Assembly: GCF_900096975.1 (NCBI RefSeq)
Contig: NZ_FMYQ01000001.1
Coordinates: 310,001 to 374,000 of the forward strand
From: Paraburkholderia lycopersici
GTDB taxonomy: Bacteria; Pseudomonadota; Gammaproteobacteria; Burkholderiales; Burkholderiaceae
Direction: 5' to 3'
DNA length: 64,000 nt
Both the position numbers and the translations under genes were made by a program. The notes beneath the pieces were generated by a model. That model saw only the letters and a list, made by a program, of their open reading frames with translations. It ran no database searches and was not told the origin of the DNA. Shown one piece after another: positions 30,618 through 41,331 of the stretch. Numbering within the stretch: position 1 is the first letter of the stretch; every line of letters starts with the position of its first letter.

Positions 30618-31171
30618 TGGCTCTCCCACTCGACGCAACCGCGCGCGCCGCACGCGTGCGGCTCATGATCTTCGACGTCGACGGCGTGCTCACCGACGGC
30701 GGCCTGATGTTCACCGACGCGGGCGACACGATGAAGGCGTTCAGCTCGCTCGACGGCCATGGCGCGAAACTCCTGCGCGAAGCCGGCATCGATACGGCCA
30801 TCATCACCGGGCGCCGCTCGGGGATCGTCGCCGTGCGCGCGAAGGAGCTCAGGATCACGCATTTGTGGCAAGGCGTCGAGGACAAGCGCGTGGCGTTCGC
30901 CGAGCTGCTCTCGCAGACGGGCGTCGCGCCCGAAGCATGCGGCTACATGGGCGACGACTGGCCCGACCTCGGCGTGATGCTTCAGTGCGGCTTCGCGGCC
31001 GCGCCCGCGAACGCCCACCCGGATGTGCTCTCGCGCGCCCACTGGGTGTCCGACAAGGTGGGCGGCCACGGTGCCGTGCGCGAAGTGACCGACCTCATCC
31101 TGCGCGCGCAAAATCGTTACGAAGCCCTGCTCGCCCAAGCCTGCGCACCGCTGGCCGGGATGCCGCGATGA
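30617..31171 (+). CDS. kdsC: 3-deoxy-D-manno-octulosonate 8-phosphate phosphatase
   Basis: A 184-residue HAD-superfamily phosphatase that removes phosphate from Kdo-8-P. Nucleophile and acid/base are Asp20 and Asp22 in MIFDVDGVLTDG, with ITGRRSGIV as motif II and GYMGDDWPDLGVM as motif IV. Cap-less, as in tetrameric KdsC. Its start overlaps the kdsD stop (TGATG) and its stop overlaps the lptC start (ATGA). Confidence 0.97.
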   Translation: MALPLDATARAARVRLMIFDVDGVLTDGGLMFTDAGDTMKAFSSLDGHGAKLLREAGIDTAIITGRRSGIVAVRAKELRITHLWQGVEDKRVAFAELLSQTGVAPEACGYMGDDWPDLGVMLQCGFAAAPANAHPDVLSRAHWVSDKVGGHGAVREVTDLILRAQNRYEALLAQACAPLAGMPR

Positions 31172-31767
31172 ACCAGAAGTTCCGCCTCACCTCGCTCGTG
31201 CCGCTCGTGTGCGTAGCCGCGCTCGCCGGCTTCACGTGGTGGTTGCTGCAAGCCGTCCAGCCGCGCGAGAAGGAAGAGGCGCCGCGTCCGCTCACGCATA
31301 CGCCCGACTATTTCGCCGACAACTTCTCGGTGTCGGAGCTCGACCAGTCGGGCGCCACGCAGTACCGCCTCACGGCCACGCACATGGTTCACTACGAGGA
31401 CGACGAGAACAGCGACCTCGCGAACCCCGCAGTGCGCGCCTTCCAGCCCGGCAAGCCGATCGTCACGGCCACGGGCGAGCGCGGCACGGTCAACGCCGAC
31501 GCCTCGATCGTCAATCTGTACGACAACGCGCGCATCCTGCGTGCGGCCGGCGCCGGCGATCCGGACATGCAGGCCGACTCCGAACATTTCAAAGTGCTCG
31601 TGAACGACGATGTGATCCAGACCGAAAAGCCGGTTAAACTTCGTCGCGGCCAGTCGGTCATGACGGCCACCAGCGGCATGAACTACAACAACGTCACCCG
31701 GGTCATCCAGCTCTTCGGCAACGTCCGGGGCGCGATCGCCCCGGCTGACTCCGGCGGCTCGTCCTGA
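31168..31767 (+). CDS. lptC: LPS export ABC transporter periplasmic protein LptC
   Basis: A 199-residue bitopic protein. It has one N-terminal membrane helix (about 8-28, LVPLVCVAALAGFTWWLLQAV) and a periplasmic beta-jellyroll (LptC/YrbK domain). It receives LPS from LptBFG and hands it to LptA. Four-base overlap with kdsC. Normal length. Confidence 0.95.
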   Translation: MNQKFRLTSLVPLVCVAALAGFTWWLLQAVQPREKEEAPRPLTHTPDYFADNFSVSELDQSGATQYRLTATHMVHYEDDENSDLANPAVRAFQPGKPIVTATGERGTVNADASIVNLYDNARILRAAGAGDPDMQADSEHFKVLVNDDVIQTEKPVKLRRGQSVMTATSGMNYNNVTRVIQLFGNVRGAIAPADSGGSS

Positions 31768-31798
31768 ACGCCGGGCCGTCCACGCAAGGCATGATTGC

Positions 31799-32485
31799 AT
31801 GAACGATTCGCTTCCCCGTCCCCTGAACGGCCGTTCGCCCGATGTCCGCCGCGCCCTCTTCGCGGCGCTGACGGCGCTCGCCGCCGCGCTGCTGCTCGCC
31901 GGCCTCGCGCCCGAGGCCCACGCCGAGCGCGCCGACAAGGACAAGCCGCTCAACATCGAAGCGGACAACATGACCTATGACGATCTGAAGCAGCAGACCG
32001 TCTTCACCGGCCACGTGGTCGCCACCAAGGGTACGATCCTCATCAAGGCCGACAAGCTCGTCGTCACGCAGGACCCGCAGGGCTATCAGTTCGCGACCGG
32101 CACCGTCGCGCCGGGCACGCCCGCCGACAAGCTCGCCTATTTCCGCCAGAAGCGCGAAGGCCTCGACGAATACGTCGACGGCACGGCAGAGCGCATCGAC
32201 TACGACGGCAAGCAGGACCTCACCACGCTCACCACGCGCGCCACGGTGCGCCGCCTGCAGGGTCTCTCGACCGTGATGGATCAGGTTCACGGCAGCGTCG
32301 TCACCTACGACGGCCAGAACGACTTCTACACGGCAAGGTCGGGCAAGGACGTCGCCGGTCCCGGCAACCCCGGGGGCCGCGTGCGCGCCATGCTCTCGCC
32401 GCGCAACAGCGGCGCGCAGCCGCTCACCGGCAATCCGGCCGCGCTTGCCCCGTCCACCACGCTGCAGGGAGCGCCGCAACCGTGA
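31799..32485 (+). CDS. lptA: LPS transport periplasmic protein LptA
   Basis: A 228-residue periplasmic protein. A signal peptide with a hydrophobic core (about 19-36) ends near AHA-ER. The OstA-like beta-jellyroll follows ([24 protein letters not shown], about 49-72) and forms the periplasmic LPS bridge. The C-terminal 40 residues (Pro/Ala/Gly-rich) are outside the jellyroll. The stop overlaps the lptB GTG start by four bases. Confidence 0.95.
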   Translation: MNDSLPRPLNGRSPDVRRALFAALTALAAALLLAGLAPEAHAERADKDKPLNIEADNMTYDDLKQQTVFTGHVVATKGTILIKADKLVVTQDPQGYQFATGTVAPGTPADKLAYFRQKREGLDEYVDGTAERIDYDGKQDLTTLTTRATVRRLQGLSTVMDQVHGSVVTYDGQNDFYTARSGKDVAGPGNPGGRVRAMLSPRNSGAQPLTGNPAALAPSTTLQGAPQP

Positions 32486-33273
32486 ACACCGTCACCGCCC
32501 CCCAAAGCCACGGCCGCCAGCTGGCCGGCAAGACGAGTTCGCTCGTCGTGCGCAACCTGAAGAAGCGCTACGGCTCGCGCACGGTCGTCAAGGATGTTTC
32601 GCTCGACGTGAAGAGCGGCGAAGTGGTCGGCCTGCTCGGGCCCAATGGCGCCGGCAAGACCACCTCGTTCTACATGATCGTGGGACTCGTGCCGCTCGAC
32701 GCCGGCGAGATCGACCTCGACGGCCAGTCCATCAGCCTGCTGCCCATCCACAAGCGCGCGGCGCTCGGCCTTTCGTATCTGCCGCAGGAAGCTTCGGTGT
32801 TCCGCAAGCTCACCGTCGAGGAAAACATCCGCGCGGTGCTCGAACTGCAGGTGGACGGCAACGGCAAACGTCTGTCGAAAAACGTGATAACCGAGCGTGC
32901 CGAGGCGCTGCTCGACGAACTGCAGATCGCGCATTTGCGCGAGAATCCGGCACTTTCGCTTTCGGGCGGCGAGCGCCGGCGCGTCGAAATCGCGCGCGCG
33001 CTCGCCACCGACCCGAGCTTCATCCTGCTCGACGAGCCGTTCGCGGGTGTCGACCCGATCGCCGTGCTCGAAATCCAGAAGATCGTGAAGTTCCTCAAGC
33101 AGCGCAACATCGGCGTGCTGATCACCGATCACAACGTGCGCGAAACGCTCGGCATCTGCGATCACGCGTACATCATCAGCGACGGCTCCGTGCTCGCGGC
33201 CGGCGCGCCCGGCGACATCATCGAGAACGAAAGCGTGCGCCGCGTGTATCTCGGCGAGCACTTCCGCATGTAA
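32482..33273 (+). CDS. lptB: LPS export ABC transporter ATP-binding protein LptB
   Basis: A 263-residue ATPase driving LPS extraction from the inner membrane with LptF and LptG. Walker A is GPNGAGKT (53-60), the Q-loop LPQEAS, the signature LSGGERRR, Walker [11 protein letters not shown], and the switch His in ITDHNVRET. The GTG start overlaps the lptA stop as GTGA. The N-terminal 20 residues extend beyond the E. coli protein. Confidence 0.97.
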   Translation: MNTVTAPQSHGRQLAGKTSSLVVRNLKKRYGSRTVVKDVSLDVKSGEVVGLLGPNGAGKTTSFYMIVGLVPLDAGEIDLDGQSISLLPIHKRAALGLSYLPQEASVFRKLTVEENIRAVLELQVDGNGKRLSKNVITERAEALLDELQIAHLRENPALSLSGGERRRVEIARALATDPSFILLDEPFAGVDPIAVLEIQKIVKFLKQRNIGVLITDHNVRETLGICDHAYIISDGSVLAAGAPGDIIENESVRRVYLGEHFRM

Positions 33274-33538
33274 GTCCAGGGCGCGCCTCGCGCCCTCTTC
33301 CTCATGGCCGCCTGCGGCGCCCACGTTTCGCGAGCGATCCGCAGCGCGTTTTCCGGCGTTTTCCCGCGTAGTCACCGCTGTATCGGCCTGGCCCCCGAAC
33401 GGTGCACGGCGGCGCGAGCGGCGCCCCTGTTTGCGCACCAAATTCCGGGCATGCGGCGGCGCGGCATCCGCGCGTTTTTGCGAATGTCCCGTGGTTTCGC
33501 CCGCGTGGCAAACTCTTTACAATGATTCGCACATCGCC

Positions 33539-35056
33539 ATGAAAGCCAGTCTCCAACTCCGCCTCTCGCAGCATCTTGCGCTGACTCCACAACTGCAACA
33601 GTCCATCCGGCTGCTGCAGCTGTCGACGCTCGAACTGCAGCAGGAGGTCGCCACGGCGATCGCGCAGAACCCGCTGCTCGAGAACGAGGACGACTGGATC
33701 GCGAGCCCGCTGCGCGTGGCCGCCGACGGCTCGCTCATCGCACAGCCGCCCGCGTCTTCCGGCGCCGAGCCGATGCAGGGCGCGAACACGTCTGCCTCGC
33801 AATCCAACGGCAGCGGCGAGAGCAACGAGAGCGAGCCGCAAGGCGTGGACGAATACGACGGACTTGGCGGCGACGCGAACGGCGACACGAGCCAATGGAA
33901 TCTGGACGACTACGGCCGCTCGGGCAACGCCTCCGACGACGACGATTTGCCCCCGCTGCAGATCCACGAATCGACCACTACGCTGCGCGACCACCTGATG
34001 GCGCAACTGCGTGAAACGAACGCGAGCCCGCGCGACCGCGCGCTCATCACGTTCCTCATCGAATCGCTCGACGAAGACGGCTATCTGAGCGCGACCTGCG
34101 AGGAAATTCTCGCGGACATCCCCGAAGAGCTCGGTGTCGACAGCGACGAACTGAACGCGGCGCTCGCTTTGCTGCACAGCTTCGACCCCGCGGGGGTCGG
34201 CGCGCGCTCGGCATCCGAATGCCTCAAGCTGCAATTGCTGCGCGTCAATTCGTCGCCCACTCGCACGCTCGCGCTCGAGATCGTGTCGAATCACCTCGAA
34301 CTGCTCGCCGCGCGCGACTTCACACGGTTGCGCAAGCAACTGAAGACCGGCGACGACGAACTGCGCGATGCGCATGCGTTGATCCGCTCGCTGGAGCCGT
34401 TTCCGGGCGCATCGTATGGCAAGGCCGAAGCCGATTACGTGGTGCCGGACATCATCGTGAAAAAGATCGGCCAGAACTGGCATGCGGAGCTCAACCCGGA
34501 AGTGGTGCCCAAGCTGCGCATCAACCATCTGTACGCGAATATTCTGCGCAACAACCGCGGCGATCCGGGCAGCGGGTCGCTGCGCCAGCAGCTTCAGGAA
34601 GCGCGCTGGCTCATCAAGAATATCCAGCAGCGTTTCGAGACGATCCTGCGTGTCGCACAGGCTATCGTCGAGCGTCAGAAGAACTTTTTCGTGCACGGCG
34701 AAATCGCCATGCGCCCCTTGGTTTTGAGGGAAATTGCTGATACGCTGGGCCTACACGAATCAACTGTCTCGCGTGTGACAACCGGTAAATACATGCTGAC
34801 TCCATTCGGGACACTTGAATTTAAGTACTTCTTCGGATCGCATGTATCGACGGACACCGGTGGCGCTGCATCGTCTACCGCAATCCGCGCCCTCATCAAG
34901 CAACTGATAGGAGCCGAGAACGCCAAATCCCCTCTTTCGGACAGCCGCATAGCCGAACTGCTGGCGGAACAAGGCTTCGTGGTCGCGCGGCGCACCGTCG
35001 CGAAGTATCGCGAGGCACTGAAGATTCCAGCGGTCAATCTGCGCAAGTCTCTTTAG
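33539..35056 (+). CDS. rpoN: RNA polymerase sigma-54 factor
   Basis: A 505-residue sigma factor. The Gln/Leu-rich activator-interaction region is at 1-50 ([28 protein letters not shown]). An acidic, Ser/Asn-rich region II lies at about 60-140, then the core-binding domain, a helix-turn-helix ([20 protein letters not shown] in spirit, about 395-415) and the RpoN box [10 protein letters not shown] near the C-terminus that reads the -24 element. It directs nitrogen, motility and other activator-dependent promoters. Homology begins at the ATG at 33539. Intact. It follows lptB by 265 bases with a TACAAT at 33518-33523 as a possible -10. Confidence 0.97.
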   Translation: MKASLQLRLSQHLALTPQLQQSIRLLQLSTLELQQEVATAIAQNPLLENEDDWIASPLRVAADGSLIAQPPASSGAEPMQGANTSASQSNGSGESNESEPQGVDEYDGLGGDANGDTSQWNLDDYGRSGNASDDDDLPPLQIHESTTTLRDHLMAQLRETNASPRDRALITFLIESLDEDGYLSATCEEILADIPEELGVDSDELNAALALLHSFDPAGVGARSASECLKLQLLRVNSSPTRTLALEIVSNHLELLAARDFTRLRKQLKTGDDELRDAHALIRSLEPFPGASYGKAEADYVVPDIIVKKIGQNWHAELNPEVVPKLRINHLYANILRNNRGDPGSGSLRQQLQEARWLIKNIQQRFETILRVAQAIVERQKNFFVHGEIAMRPLVLREIADTLGLHESTVSRVTTGKYMLTPFGTLEFKYFFGSHVSTDTGGAASSTAIRALIKQLIGAENAKSPLSDSRIAELLAEQGFVVARRTVAKYREALKIPAVNLRKSL

Positions 35057-35228
35057 CCTGTTCCGGCCTTTGCGGAGCAGGCACTTTCCGGCCGCCGCGC
35101 CCGTTGGCGGACATGGCCGGCCGAGCTAGCCCGTCGTCGCAGGCCTTTCGGGGAGCCGCGCACAGGCAGACAGTCGACCGGCATTGCCGCCCTCACGCGT
35201 CACGCGGCCATTAGCCTGGAGAAGCACG

Positions 35229-35594
35229 ATGAATCTGAAGATCAGTGGACACCATCTCGAAGTAACGCCAGCGTTGCGAGAATACGTGATCACCAAACTG
35301 GACAGGGTGCTAAGGCATTTCGATCAGGTAATCGATGGCAATGTGGTCCTCTCGGTCGACAACCATAAGGAAAAGGATAAGAGACAGAAGGTCGAAGTGA
35401 ACCTTCATCTGAAAGGCAAGGATATTTTTGTGGAGAGCTGCAATGGCGACATGTACGCCGCCATCGATCTCGTGGTCGACAAGCTGGACCGCCAGGTCGT
35501 GCGTCACAAGGACCGCGTGCAGGGGCATCAGCATGAGGCGATCAAGCATCAGCCCGCGCCCGTGAACGAAACCCCACCGCAGGGATCCGCCTGA
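35229..35594 (+). CDS. hpf: Ribosome hibernation promoting factor
   Basis: A 121-residue protein of the HPF/YfiA family, which binds the 30S subunit and parks ribosomes in stationary phase. The conserved beta-alpha-beta fold is visible ([47 protein letters not shown]). It is longer at the C-terminus than E. coli short HPF (95 residues), with a His/Pro-rich tail. Located between rpoN and ptsN, as in most proteobacteria. A strong terminator follows. Confidence 0.95.
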   Translation: MNLKISGHHLEVTPALREYVITKLDRVLRHFDQVIDGNVVLSVDNHKEKDKRQKVEVNLHLKGKDIFVESCNGDMYAAIDLVVDKLDRQVVRHKDRVQGHQHEAIKHQPAPVNETPPQGSA

Positions 35595-35655
35595 CAATGC
35601 GCACCATGCGCCGGGGCTGGAGTCGACAGGCTCATCCTCCGCCCCCCGAAACGAA

Positions 35656-35678
35656 GCCGCCCCGACGGGCGGCTTTTT
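35656..35678 (+). terminator. Rho-independent terminator of hpf
   Basis: GCCGCCC (35656-35662), a four-base loop, GGGCGGC (35667-35673), then five T. It ends the rpoN-hpf unit ahead of ptsN. Confidence 0.92.
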
Positions 35679-35792
35679 CGTGAGCGCGTGCAACGCCGGT
35701 GTTCGTCAACGCGGGTTACCCATGGGTGCAACCGGACACCAAGGGTTGCGCTTATGCGCGGCGCATCGCACCATCGGTGTGGACGCTTGTTC

Positions 35793-35798
35793 TATAAT
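35793..35798 (+). promoter_or_regulatory. Candidate -10 element of ptsN-hprK
   Basis: An exact TATAAT, rare by chance in such GC-rich DNA, lies 131 bases before ptsN and after the hpf terminator. The -35 is weak, so an activator or extended contacts may be needed. Confidence 0.5.
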
Positions 35799-35929
35799 GG
35801 TCCAGTCGTATACGGGGTGTGACGCCCCACGGTCCCGGCACCGGGCTTCGTCGCCAGATCCAAAGCTTCCCGCCAAGGCGGACAGCTGTCGGGGTGAGGA
35901 GCATTCAGGCCACGTTTTCGCCTGCCAAC

Positions 35930-36385
35930 ATGAATCGTTTAGCCAAAATACTTCCCATCGAGAACGTCGTCGTCGGTCTGTCCGTTACCAGCAAGAAACG
36001 CGTCTTCGAACAGGCGGGCCTGATCTTCGAAAACCAGAACGGCATCGCCCGCAGCACGGTTACCGACAATCTTTTCGCTCGCGAGCGCCTCGGCTCCACG
36101 GGGCTTGGAGAAGGCGTAGCGATTCCGCACGGCCGCATCAAGGGCCTGAAGCAGCCGCAGGCAGCTTTCGTGCGCCTCGCCGAGCCGATCGCCTTCGAAG
36201 CGCCAGATGGTCAGCCCGTCTCGCTCCTCATCTTCCTGCTCGTGCCGGAACAGGCCACGCAGCAGCATCTTGAAATTTTGTCCGAGATCGCACAACTGTT
36301 GTCAGATCGCGAAACACGTGAGCGGCTTCATACGGAAGAAGACCGCGAAACGTTGCATCGCCTGCTCACACAGTGGCAACCTTGA
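35930..36385 (+). CDS. ptsN: Nitrogen-regulatory PTS enzyme IIA
   Basis: A 151-residue EIIA-Ntr protein with the phosphorylated His67 in GVAIPHGRIKGL. It receives phosphate from NPr and signals nitrogen and potassium state through protein contacts. Homology starts at the ATG at 35930 (MNRLAKILPIENVVVGLSVTSKKRVFEQAG). Downstream are hprK and rapZ, the standard rpoN-linked PTS cluster. Confidence 0.96.
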   Translation: MNRLAKILPIENVVVGLSVTSKKRVFEQAGLIFENQNGIARSTVTDNLFARERLGSTGLGEGVAIPHGRIKGLKQPQAAFVRLAEPIAFEAPDGQPVSLLIFLLVPEQATQQHLEILSEIAQLLSDRETRERLHTEEDRETLHRLLTQWQP

Positions 36386-36545
36386 TGTGACTGGCGGCAT
36401 GTCGTTGCTCGTTGCGGGTGGGCCGCCGCGTTTCGCGCGGCGCAGGCACGCGCCAGCCGGCATCCGTCAGGCAAGGTTCGCGCGGGTCACGCAGGCCATC
36501 ATTTAGCCAGCAGTTAAGCGAGCCATCTCGCGGAGTCACCGACTC

Positions 36546-37514
36546 ATGGACACTTCCAGCATCAACGCCCAAAGCATCTTCGACGACAACGCCACCACGC
36601 TGAAGCTCAGCTGGCTGACGGGGCACGAAGGCTGGGAGCGCGGCTTTTCGACGGAAACGGTCGCCACGGCCACGGCGAGCGCCGACCTCGTGGGCCACCT
36701 GAACCTCATCCACCCGAACCGCATCCAGGTGCTCGGCGACGCCGAGATCCACTACTACCAGCGCCAGACCGACGAAGACCGCTCGCGCCACATGGCCGAG
36801 CTGATCGCGCTGGAGCCGCCGTTCCTCGTCGTCGCCGACGGCATGACCGCGCCGCCCGAGCTGGTCCTGCGCTGTACGCGCTCGTCCACGCCGCTCTTCA
36901 CCACGCCAATGTCGGCGGCCACCGTCATCGACAGCCTGCGCCTCTACATGTCGCGTATCCTGGCGCCGCGCGCGACGCTGCACGGCGTGTTCCTCGACAT
37001 CCTCGGCATGGGCGTGCTGCTCACGGGCGACTCCGGCCTCGGCAAGAGCGAACTGGGCCTCGAACTCATCAGCCGCGGCCACGGCCTCGTGGCCGACGAC
37101 GCCGTGGACTTCGTGCGCCTCGGCCCCGATTTCGTCGAAGGCCGCTGCCCGCCGCTTCTGCAGAACCTGCTCGAAGTGCGCGGCCTCGGCCTGCTCGACA
37201 TCAAGACGATCTTCGGCGAAACGGCCGTGCGCCGGAAGATGAAGCTCAAGCTCATCGTCCAGCTCGTGCGCCGCCCCGACGGCGAATTCCAGCGCCTGCC
37301 GCTGGAAAGCCAGACCGTCGACGTACTCGGCCTGCCGATCAGCAAGGTCACGATCCAGGTGGCCGCGGGCCGCAACCTCGCCGTGCTGGTCGAAGCCGCC
37401 GTGCGCAACACGATTCTGCAATTGCGCGGCATCGACACGCTGCGCGACTTCATGGACCGCCAGCGCCTCGCCATGCAGGACCCCGACAGCCAGTTCCCCG
37501 GCAAGCTGATCTGA
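36546..37514 (+). CDS. hprK: HPr kinase/phosphorylase
   Basis: A 322-residue bifunctional enzyme that phosphorylates and dephosphorylates a serine of HPr-like proteins. An N-terminal domain (1-130) is followed by a catalytic domain with Walker A GDSGLGKS (161-168), the HprK signature [16 protein letters not shown] (about 208-223) and a C-terminal conserved helix. In beta-proteobacteria it is part of the incomplete PTS found near rpoN, with a regulatory rather than transport role. It lies 160 bases after ptsN. Confidence 0.96.
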   Translation: MDTSSINAQSIFDDNATTLKLSWLTGHEGWERGFSTETVATATASADLVGHLNLIHPNRIQVLGDAEIHYYQRQTDEDRSRHMAELIALEPPFLVVADGMTAPPELVLRCTRSSTPLFTTPMSAATVIDSLRLYMSRILAPRATLHGVFLDILGMGVLLTGDSGLGKSELGLELISRGHGLVADDAVDFVRLGPDFVEGRCPPLLQNLLEVRGLGLLDIKTIFGETAVRRKMKLKLIVQLVRRPDGEFQRLPLESQTVDVLGLPISKVTIQVAAGRNLAVLVEAAVRNTILQLRGIDTLRDFMDRQRLAMQDPDSQFPGKLI

Positions 37515-37638
37515 CGCCCGGCGAGGCGCGCCGGTCACGCCGCGCGCGCCTTCCACGCCAGTTCCCGCGGCCCGGAGAGCCCGTACGGGTGCGCGGATCG
37601 GATGCTATGATGACCCAATCGGGCCAATCGACTTTCCC

Positions 37639-38532
37639 ATGCGTATCATCCTGATCACCGGCATTTCGGGTTCCGGCAAGTCAGTAGCGCTCAACGCGCT
37701 CGAAGACGTCGGCTATTTTTGCGTCGACAATCTGCCGCCGCGCTTTCTGCCGCAGCTCGCGCAATATCTCAGCGACGACGGCTACGAGCGCCTCGCGGTG
37801 GCGATCGACGCGCGCTCGAGCGCCTCGTTCGACGACATGCCGGAGATGATCCGCGACCTCGCGCATCGCCACGACGTGCGCGTGCTGTTCCTCAACGCGA
37901 GCACGCAGTCGCTCATTCAACGCTTTTCGGAAACGCGGCGCCGCCATCCGCTCTCGGGCTCCGCCGCGCACGACGCAAACGTCGGCATGCTCAAGTCGCT
38001 GGAAGAGGCGATCGAGCACGAGCGCGAACTCGTCTCGAACCTCGCCGAATTCGGCCATCAGGTCGACACGAGCAATCTGAGTTCGAACGCGCTTCGCCAG
38101 TGGGTGAAGGTGTTCGTCGAGGGCGAACGCGGCTCGCTCATGCTCACGTTCGAATCGTTCGGCTTCAAGCGCGGCGTGCCGCTCGACGCCGACCTCGTGT
38201 TCGACGTGCGCACGCTGCCCAATCCGCATTATGACGCCCGCCTGCGGCCGCTCACCGGGCTCGATCAGCCCGTGATCGACTTCCTGAATGCGCAGCCGGC
38301 CGTCCACGAAATGATCGACGATGTGTACGCGTTCGTCGCCAAATGGCTGCCGCATTTTCGCGCCGACAACCGCAGCTATCTGACCATCGCGATTGGCTGC
38401 ACCGGCGGCCAGCATCGCTCGGTGTACATCGCCCAGACGCTCGCCACGCGCTTTGCCGGCGAGTCGAACGTTATCGTGCGTCACCGCGATGCGCCTCTCG
38501 ATGTCGGAGAATCGTCGCGGCTGGTCGCCTAA
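37639..38532 (+). CDS. rapZ: RNase adapter protein RapZ
   Basis: A 297-residue P-loop protein. The N-terminal kinase-like domain has Walker A GISGSGKS (8-15). The C-terminal RNA-binding domain ends with [22 protein letters not shown] (about 251-272). In E. coli RapZ targets sRNA GlmZ to RNase E and so controls GlmS and amino-sugar supply; whether GlmZ-like RNAs exist here is unknown. Normal length and place. Confidence 0.95.
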   Translation: MRIILITGISGSGKSVALNALEDVGYFCVDNLPPRFLPQLAQYLSDDGYERLAVAIDARSSASFDDMPEMIRDLAHRHDVRVLFLNASTQSLIQRFSETRRRHPLSGSAAHDANVGMLKSLEEAIEHERELVSNLAEFGHQVDTSNLSSNALRQWVKVFVEGERGSLMLTFESFGFKRGVPLDADLVFDVRTLPNPHYDARLRPLTGLDQPVIDFLNAQPAVHEMIDDVYAFVAKWLPHFRADNRSYLTIAIGCTGGQHRSVYIAQTLATRFAGESNVIVRHRDAPLDVGESSRLVA

Positions 38533-38574
38533 CCGGCCGCGCATCGCGCGGCCCTTAACCGAAAGCGTTGCGCC

Positions 38575-39210
38575 ATGTCCTCGTCTCCTGCCGTGCTTGC
38601 CGATTTGCCGCTGTTCCCGCTGCATACGGTGCTCTTCCCCGGCGGCCTGCTGCCGCTCAAGATATTCGAAGCGAGATACCTGGACATGGCGAGCGAATGC
38701 CTGCGCGAGCACACGCCTTTCGGCGTGTGCCTGCTCAAGAGCGGCGCGGAAGTCGCGCAACCCGACGAGCCCGCGGTGCCCGAGTCCGTCGGCTGCCTCG
38801 CCGTCATCGAGCAATGCGACGTCGAAACCGTCGGCATGCTGCACATCCGGGCACACGGCACGCAGCGCTTTCATCTGCTCTCGCATCGCGTGCAAGCCGA
38901 CGGCCTGCTGGTGGGCGTGGCCGAACTGATCCCCGAAGACATTCCGCTCGAAGGCAGCAAGCATCTCGCGAAGTTCGGCGCGTGCGCCGAAGTGCTCGAA
39001 CGGATCATCGCGACGATTCGCGAACGCGACCCGTCGAGCCTGCCGTTCGCGGAGCCGTTCCGCTTCGACGATCCCTCGTGGGTCTCGAACCGTCTCGCCG
39101 AAGTGCTGCCTGTCGCGCTACGCGCGCGCCAGAAGCTCATGGAGCTGAACGACGCAGGTGCGCGCATCGACGTCGTGCATCACTACATGCAGCAGCATCA
39201 GCTGCTTTGA
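38575..39210 (+). CDS. Lon N-terminal-domain (LON_substr_bdg) protein
   Basis: A 211-residue stand-alone Lon N-terminal substrate-binding (PUA-like) domain, without ATPase or protease parts. It starts with LADLPLFPLHTVLFPGGLLPLKIFEARYLDMA, the family hallmark. Such proteins are widespread in proteobacteria and have no settled function. It lies 42 bases after rapZ on the same strand and converges with mutY. Confidence 0.88.
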   Translation: MSSSPAVLADLPLFPLHTVLFPGGLLPLKIFEARYLDMASECLREHTPFGVCLLKSGAEVAQPDEPAVPESVGCLAVIEQCDVETVGMLHIRAHGTQRFHLLSHRVQADGLLVGVAELIPEDIPLEGSKHLAKFGACAEVLERIIATIRERDPSSLPFAEPFRFDDPSWVSNRLAEVLPVALRARQKLMELNDAGARIDVVHHYMQQHQLL

Positions 39211-39229
39211 CGATCGCGCGCACGCGGGG

Positions 39230-40363
39230 CTAGATCAGCGGCCCGCGCAATCCGTCGAGCAGCTTGCGCACCGGCGCCGGCACGCCATACGCGTCGATCT
39301 CGCGCAGCGGCACCCACGCGGTTTGTCCGTCGCTTGCTTCGAGCGGCGCGGCGGCACGCGGCATCTCGACGACGCGCGGTTCGATGTCGAGCTTGAAATG
39401 CGTGAACGTATGCGTGAGCGACGCGAGCGCGGAACGCGCCGCCGTGCGCTCGCGGCTCGCCCCGAATGCCTGCGCGCGCCCGGCGAGCGCCGCTTCGTCG
39501 GCGGCTTCGGGCAAGCTCCACAGGCCGCCCCAGATGCCCGAAGGCGGACGCTTCTCGAGCATGACTGCGTCGCCGTCGAGCAGCACGAGCATCCAGGTGC
39601 GCCGCGTGGGCACCGTCTTCTTCGGCCGCGCGGCGGGCAGTTGGCGCTGGCGCCCCGTGGTCCTGGCCACGCAGTCGGCCGCGAACGGACAGCGCTCGCA
39701 GTCGGGCTTGCCGCGCCCGCACAGCGTCGCGCCGAGATCCATCAAGCCCTGCGTGTAGGCGCTCACGTCGGCGTCGCTTGCCGATGAGGCCGGCACGAGC
39801 GACCCGGCAAGCGTCCACATGACGTTTTCCACGCGCTTTTCGCCCGGAAAGCCTTCCACGCCGAACACGCGCGCGAGCACGCGCTTCACGTTGCCGTCGA
39901 GAATCGTCGCGCGCGCACCGAATGCGAACGATGCGATCGCCGCCGCCGTCGAGCGTCCGATGCCGGGCAGTTCAGCCAGCGCCTCGACCGTCGACGGAAA
40001 CTTGCCGCCGTGGGCTTCGGCGACGACCTGCGCGCAGCGATGCAGGTTGCGCGCGCGCGAGTAGTAGCCGAGGCCGGCCCACAGCGCCATCACGTCGTCG
40101 TCGGGCGCGGCGGCGAGGGCCTCGACCGTGGGAAAGCGCTCGAGAAAGCGCGCGTAGTACGGAATCACGGTCGAGACCTGGGTCTGCTGCAGCATGATTT
40201 CCGAGAGCCAGATGCGGTACGGGTCGCGCGTGTTCTGCCACGGCAGGTCATGCCGGCCATGCTCGCGCTGCCACGCGATCAGGCGCGGCGCGAAGTTCGT
40301 GAGCAGCTCGGCGGGATACGCGTCGACGGGAAGCGGCGCGGAAGTGGAAGACGTTCGGTACAT
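39230..40363 (-). CDS. mutY: Adenine DNA glycosylase
   Basis: A 377-residue repair glycosylase that removes A mispaired with 8-oxoguanine. Seen are the HhH motif LPGIGRSTAAAI, the catalytic Glu in SEIMLQQTQV, and the 4Fe-4S loop C-x6-C-x2-C-x5-C (CGRGKPDCERCPFAADC). A C-terminal Nudix-like 8-oxoG recognition domain is at about 255-370. It starts 15 bases after the mutM stop on the same strand, so both GO-system glycosylases share an operon. Confidence 0.97.
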   Translation of the reverse strand: MYRTSSTSAPLPVDAYPAELLTNFAPRLIAWQREHGRHDLPWQNTRDPYRIWLSEIMLQQTQVSTVIPYYARFLERFPTVEALAAAPDDDVMALWAGLGYYSRARNLHRCAQVVAEAHGGKFPSTVEALAELPGIGRSTAAAIASFAFGARATILDGNVKRVLARVFGVEGFPGEKRVENVMWTLAGSLVPASSASDADVSAYTQGLMDLGATLCGRGKPDCERCPFAADCVARTTGRQRQLPAARPKKTVPTRRTWMLVLLDGDAVMLEKRPPSGIWGGLWSLPEAADEAALAGRAQAFGASRERTAARSALASLTHTFTHFKLDIEPRVVEMPRAAAPLEASDGQTAWVPLREIDAYGVPAPVRKLLDGLRGPLI

Positions 40364-40378
40364 GTCGAAGCTTGCTGG

Positions 40379-41209
40379 TCAGCGCTGGCAGCGCGGACAG
40401 AAATAAGTGGAGCGCTGGCCCTGCACGATCTGTTTGATCGGCGTGCCGCACACGCGGCACGGTTGGCCCGCGCGGTCATAAACGAAATATTCGAGCTGAA
40501 AGTAGCCGCTTTCGCCGTTGCTGCCGACGAAATCGCGCAACGTACTGCCGCCCTTCTCGATGGCCGAGGCGAGCACGGCGCGCACGGCGTCCGCGAGGAG
40601 TTCGTATCGCGCGAGCGAAATGCGCCCCGCGGGGGTCGTCGGCCGGATGCCCGCGCGAAAAAGACTTTCCGACGCGTAGATATTGCCAACGCCCACCACG
40701 ATGTCGCCCGCGAGCAGCGCCTGCTTGACGGCGACCTTGCGGCCGCGCGTTTCGCGAAAGAGCAGCGCGCCGTCGAACGCCGGCGCGAACGGTTCGATGC
40801 CGAGCCCCGCCAGCAGCGGGTGGCCGAGCACGTCGCCGGCCTCGCGCGGATGCCAGAGCACGGCGCCGAAACGGCGCGGGTCGCGAAAGCGCAGCGTAAA
40901 GTCGTCGAAGAACCAGTCGACATGATCGTGCTTTTCCGCCGCGGGCGGCTTCGGCAGATTGCGCAGCACGCGCAGCGTGCCCGTCATGCCCAGATGCACG
41001 ATGAACCAGCCTTCGTCGACTTCGAACAGCAGATATTTGCCGCGGCGCCCGACGGAACGAACCGTGCGGCCGCGCAGCGTGCGCGCGAGCGTGGCGGGCA
41101 CGGGCCAGCGCAATGCGGGGTTGCGCACCTCCACACGCTCGACGCGGCGGCCCGCGACCCACGGTTCGATCCCCCTTCGGGTAACCTCAACTTCTGGCAA
41201 CTCTGGCAT
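40379..41209 (-). CDS. mutM: Formamidopyrimidine-DNA glycosylase
   Basis: A 276-residue enzyme excising 8-oxoguanine and FapyG. The catalytic N-terminus is MPELPEVE (Pro2, Glu3). A helix-two-turn-helix follows in the middle, and the C-terminal zinc finger is C-x2-C-x16-C-x2-C (CRVCG...YFCPRC). Together with the adjacent mutY it protects against oxidised guanine. It is divergent from the TPR-protein gene at 41332. Confidence 0.97.
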   Translation of the reverse strand: MPELPEVEVTRRGIEPWVAGRRVERVEVRNPALRWPVPATLARTLRGRTVRSVGRRGKYLLFEVDEGWFIVHLGMTGTLRVLRNLPKPPAAEKHDHVDWFFDDFTLRFRDPRRFGAVLWHPREAGDVLGHPLLAGLGIEPFAPAFDGALLFRETRGRKVAVKQALLAGDIVVGVGNIYASESLFRAGIRPTTPAGRISLARYELLADAVRAVLASAIEKGGSTLRDFVGSNGESGYFQLEYFVYDRAGQPCRVCGTPIKQIVQGQRSTYFCPRCQR

Positions 41210-41331
41210 GTCTCGCGGCCTGATCGGAATGCTGATTCGGGTTGGTCTGCAACTTGCATAAACGTGTGTGCGCGTTGTGCGCGTATTGTAGCCAGCGCGT
41301 TACAATCGACCGAAACATTCGACGGAATTCC

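Larger units (their letters stand above)
35595..35929 (+). promoter_or_regulatory. hpf-ptsN intergenic region
   Basis: This 335-base gap has the hpf terminator at 35656-35678 and a perfect TATAAT at 35793-35798. The remainder, including about 130 bases of probable 5' leader for ptsN, shows no further gene. There is no good -35 match 16-18 bases upstream of TATAAT. Confidence 0.55.

Noticed and set aside
33505..33525. TGGCAAACTCTTTACA before rpoN, resembling a sigma-54 -24/-12 promoter
   Set aside because: The -12 element lacks the required GC (AC instead), so autoregulation by sigma-54 is not supported; a sigma-70 TACAAT in the same bases is a simpler reading.
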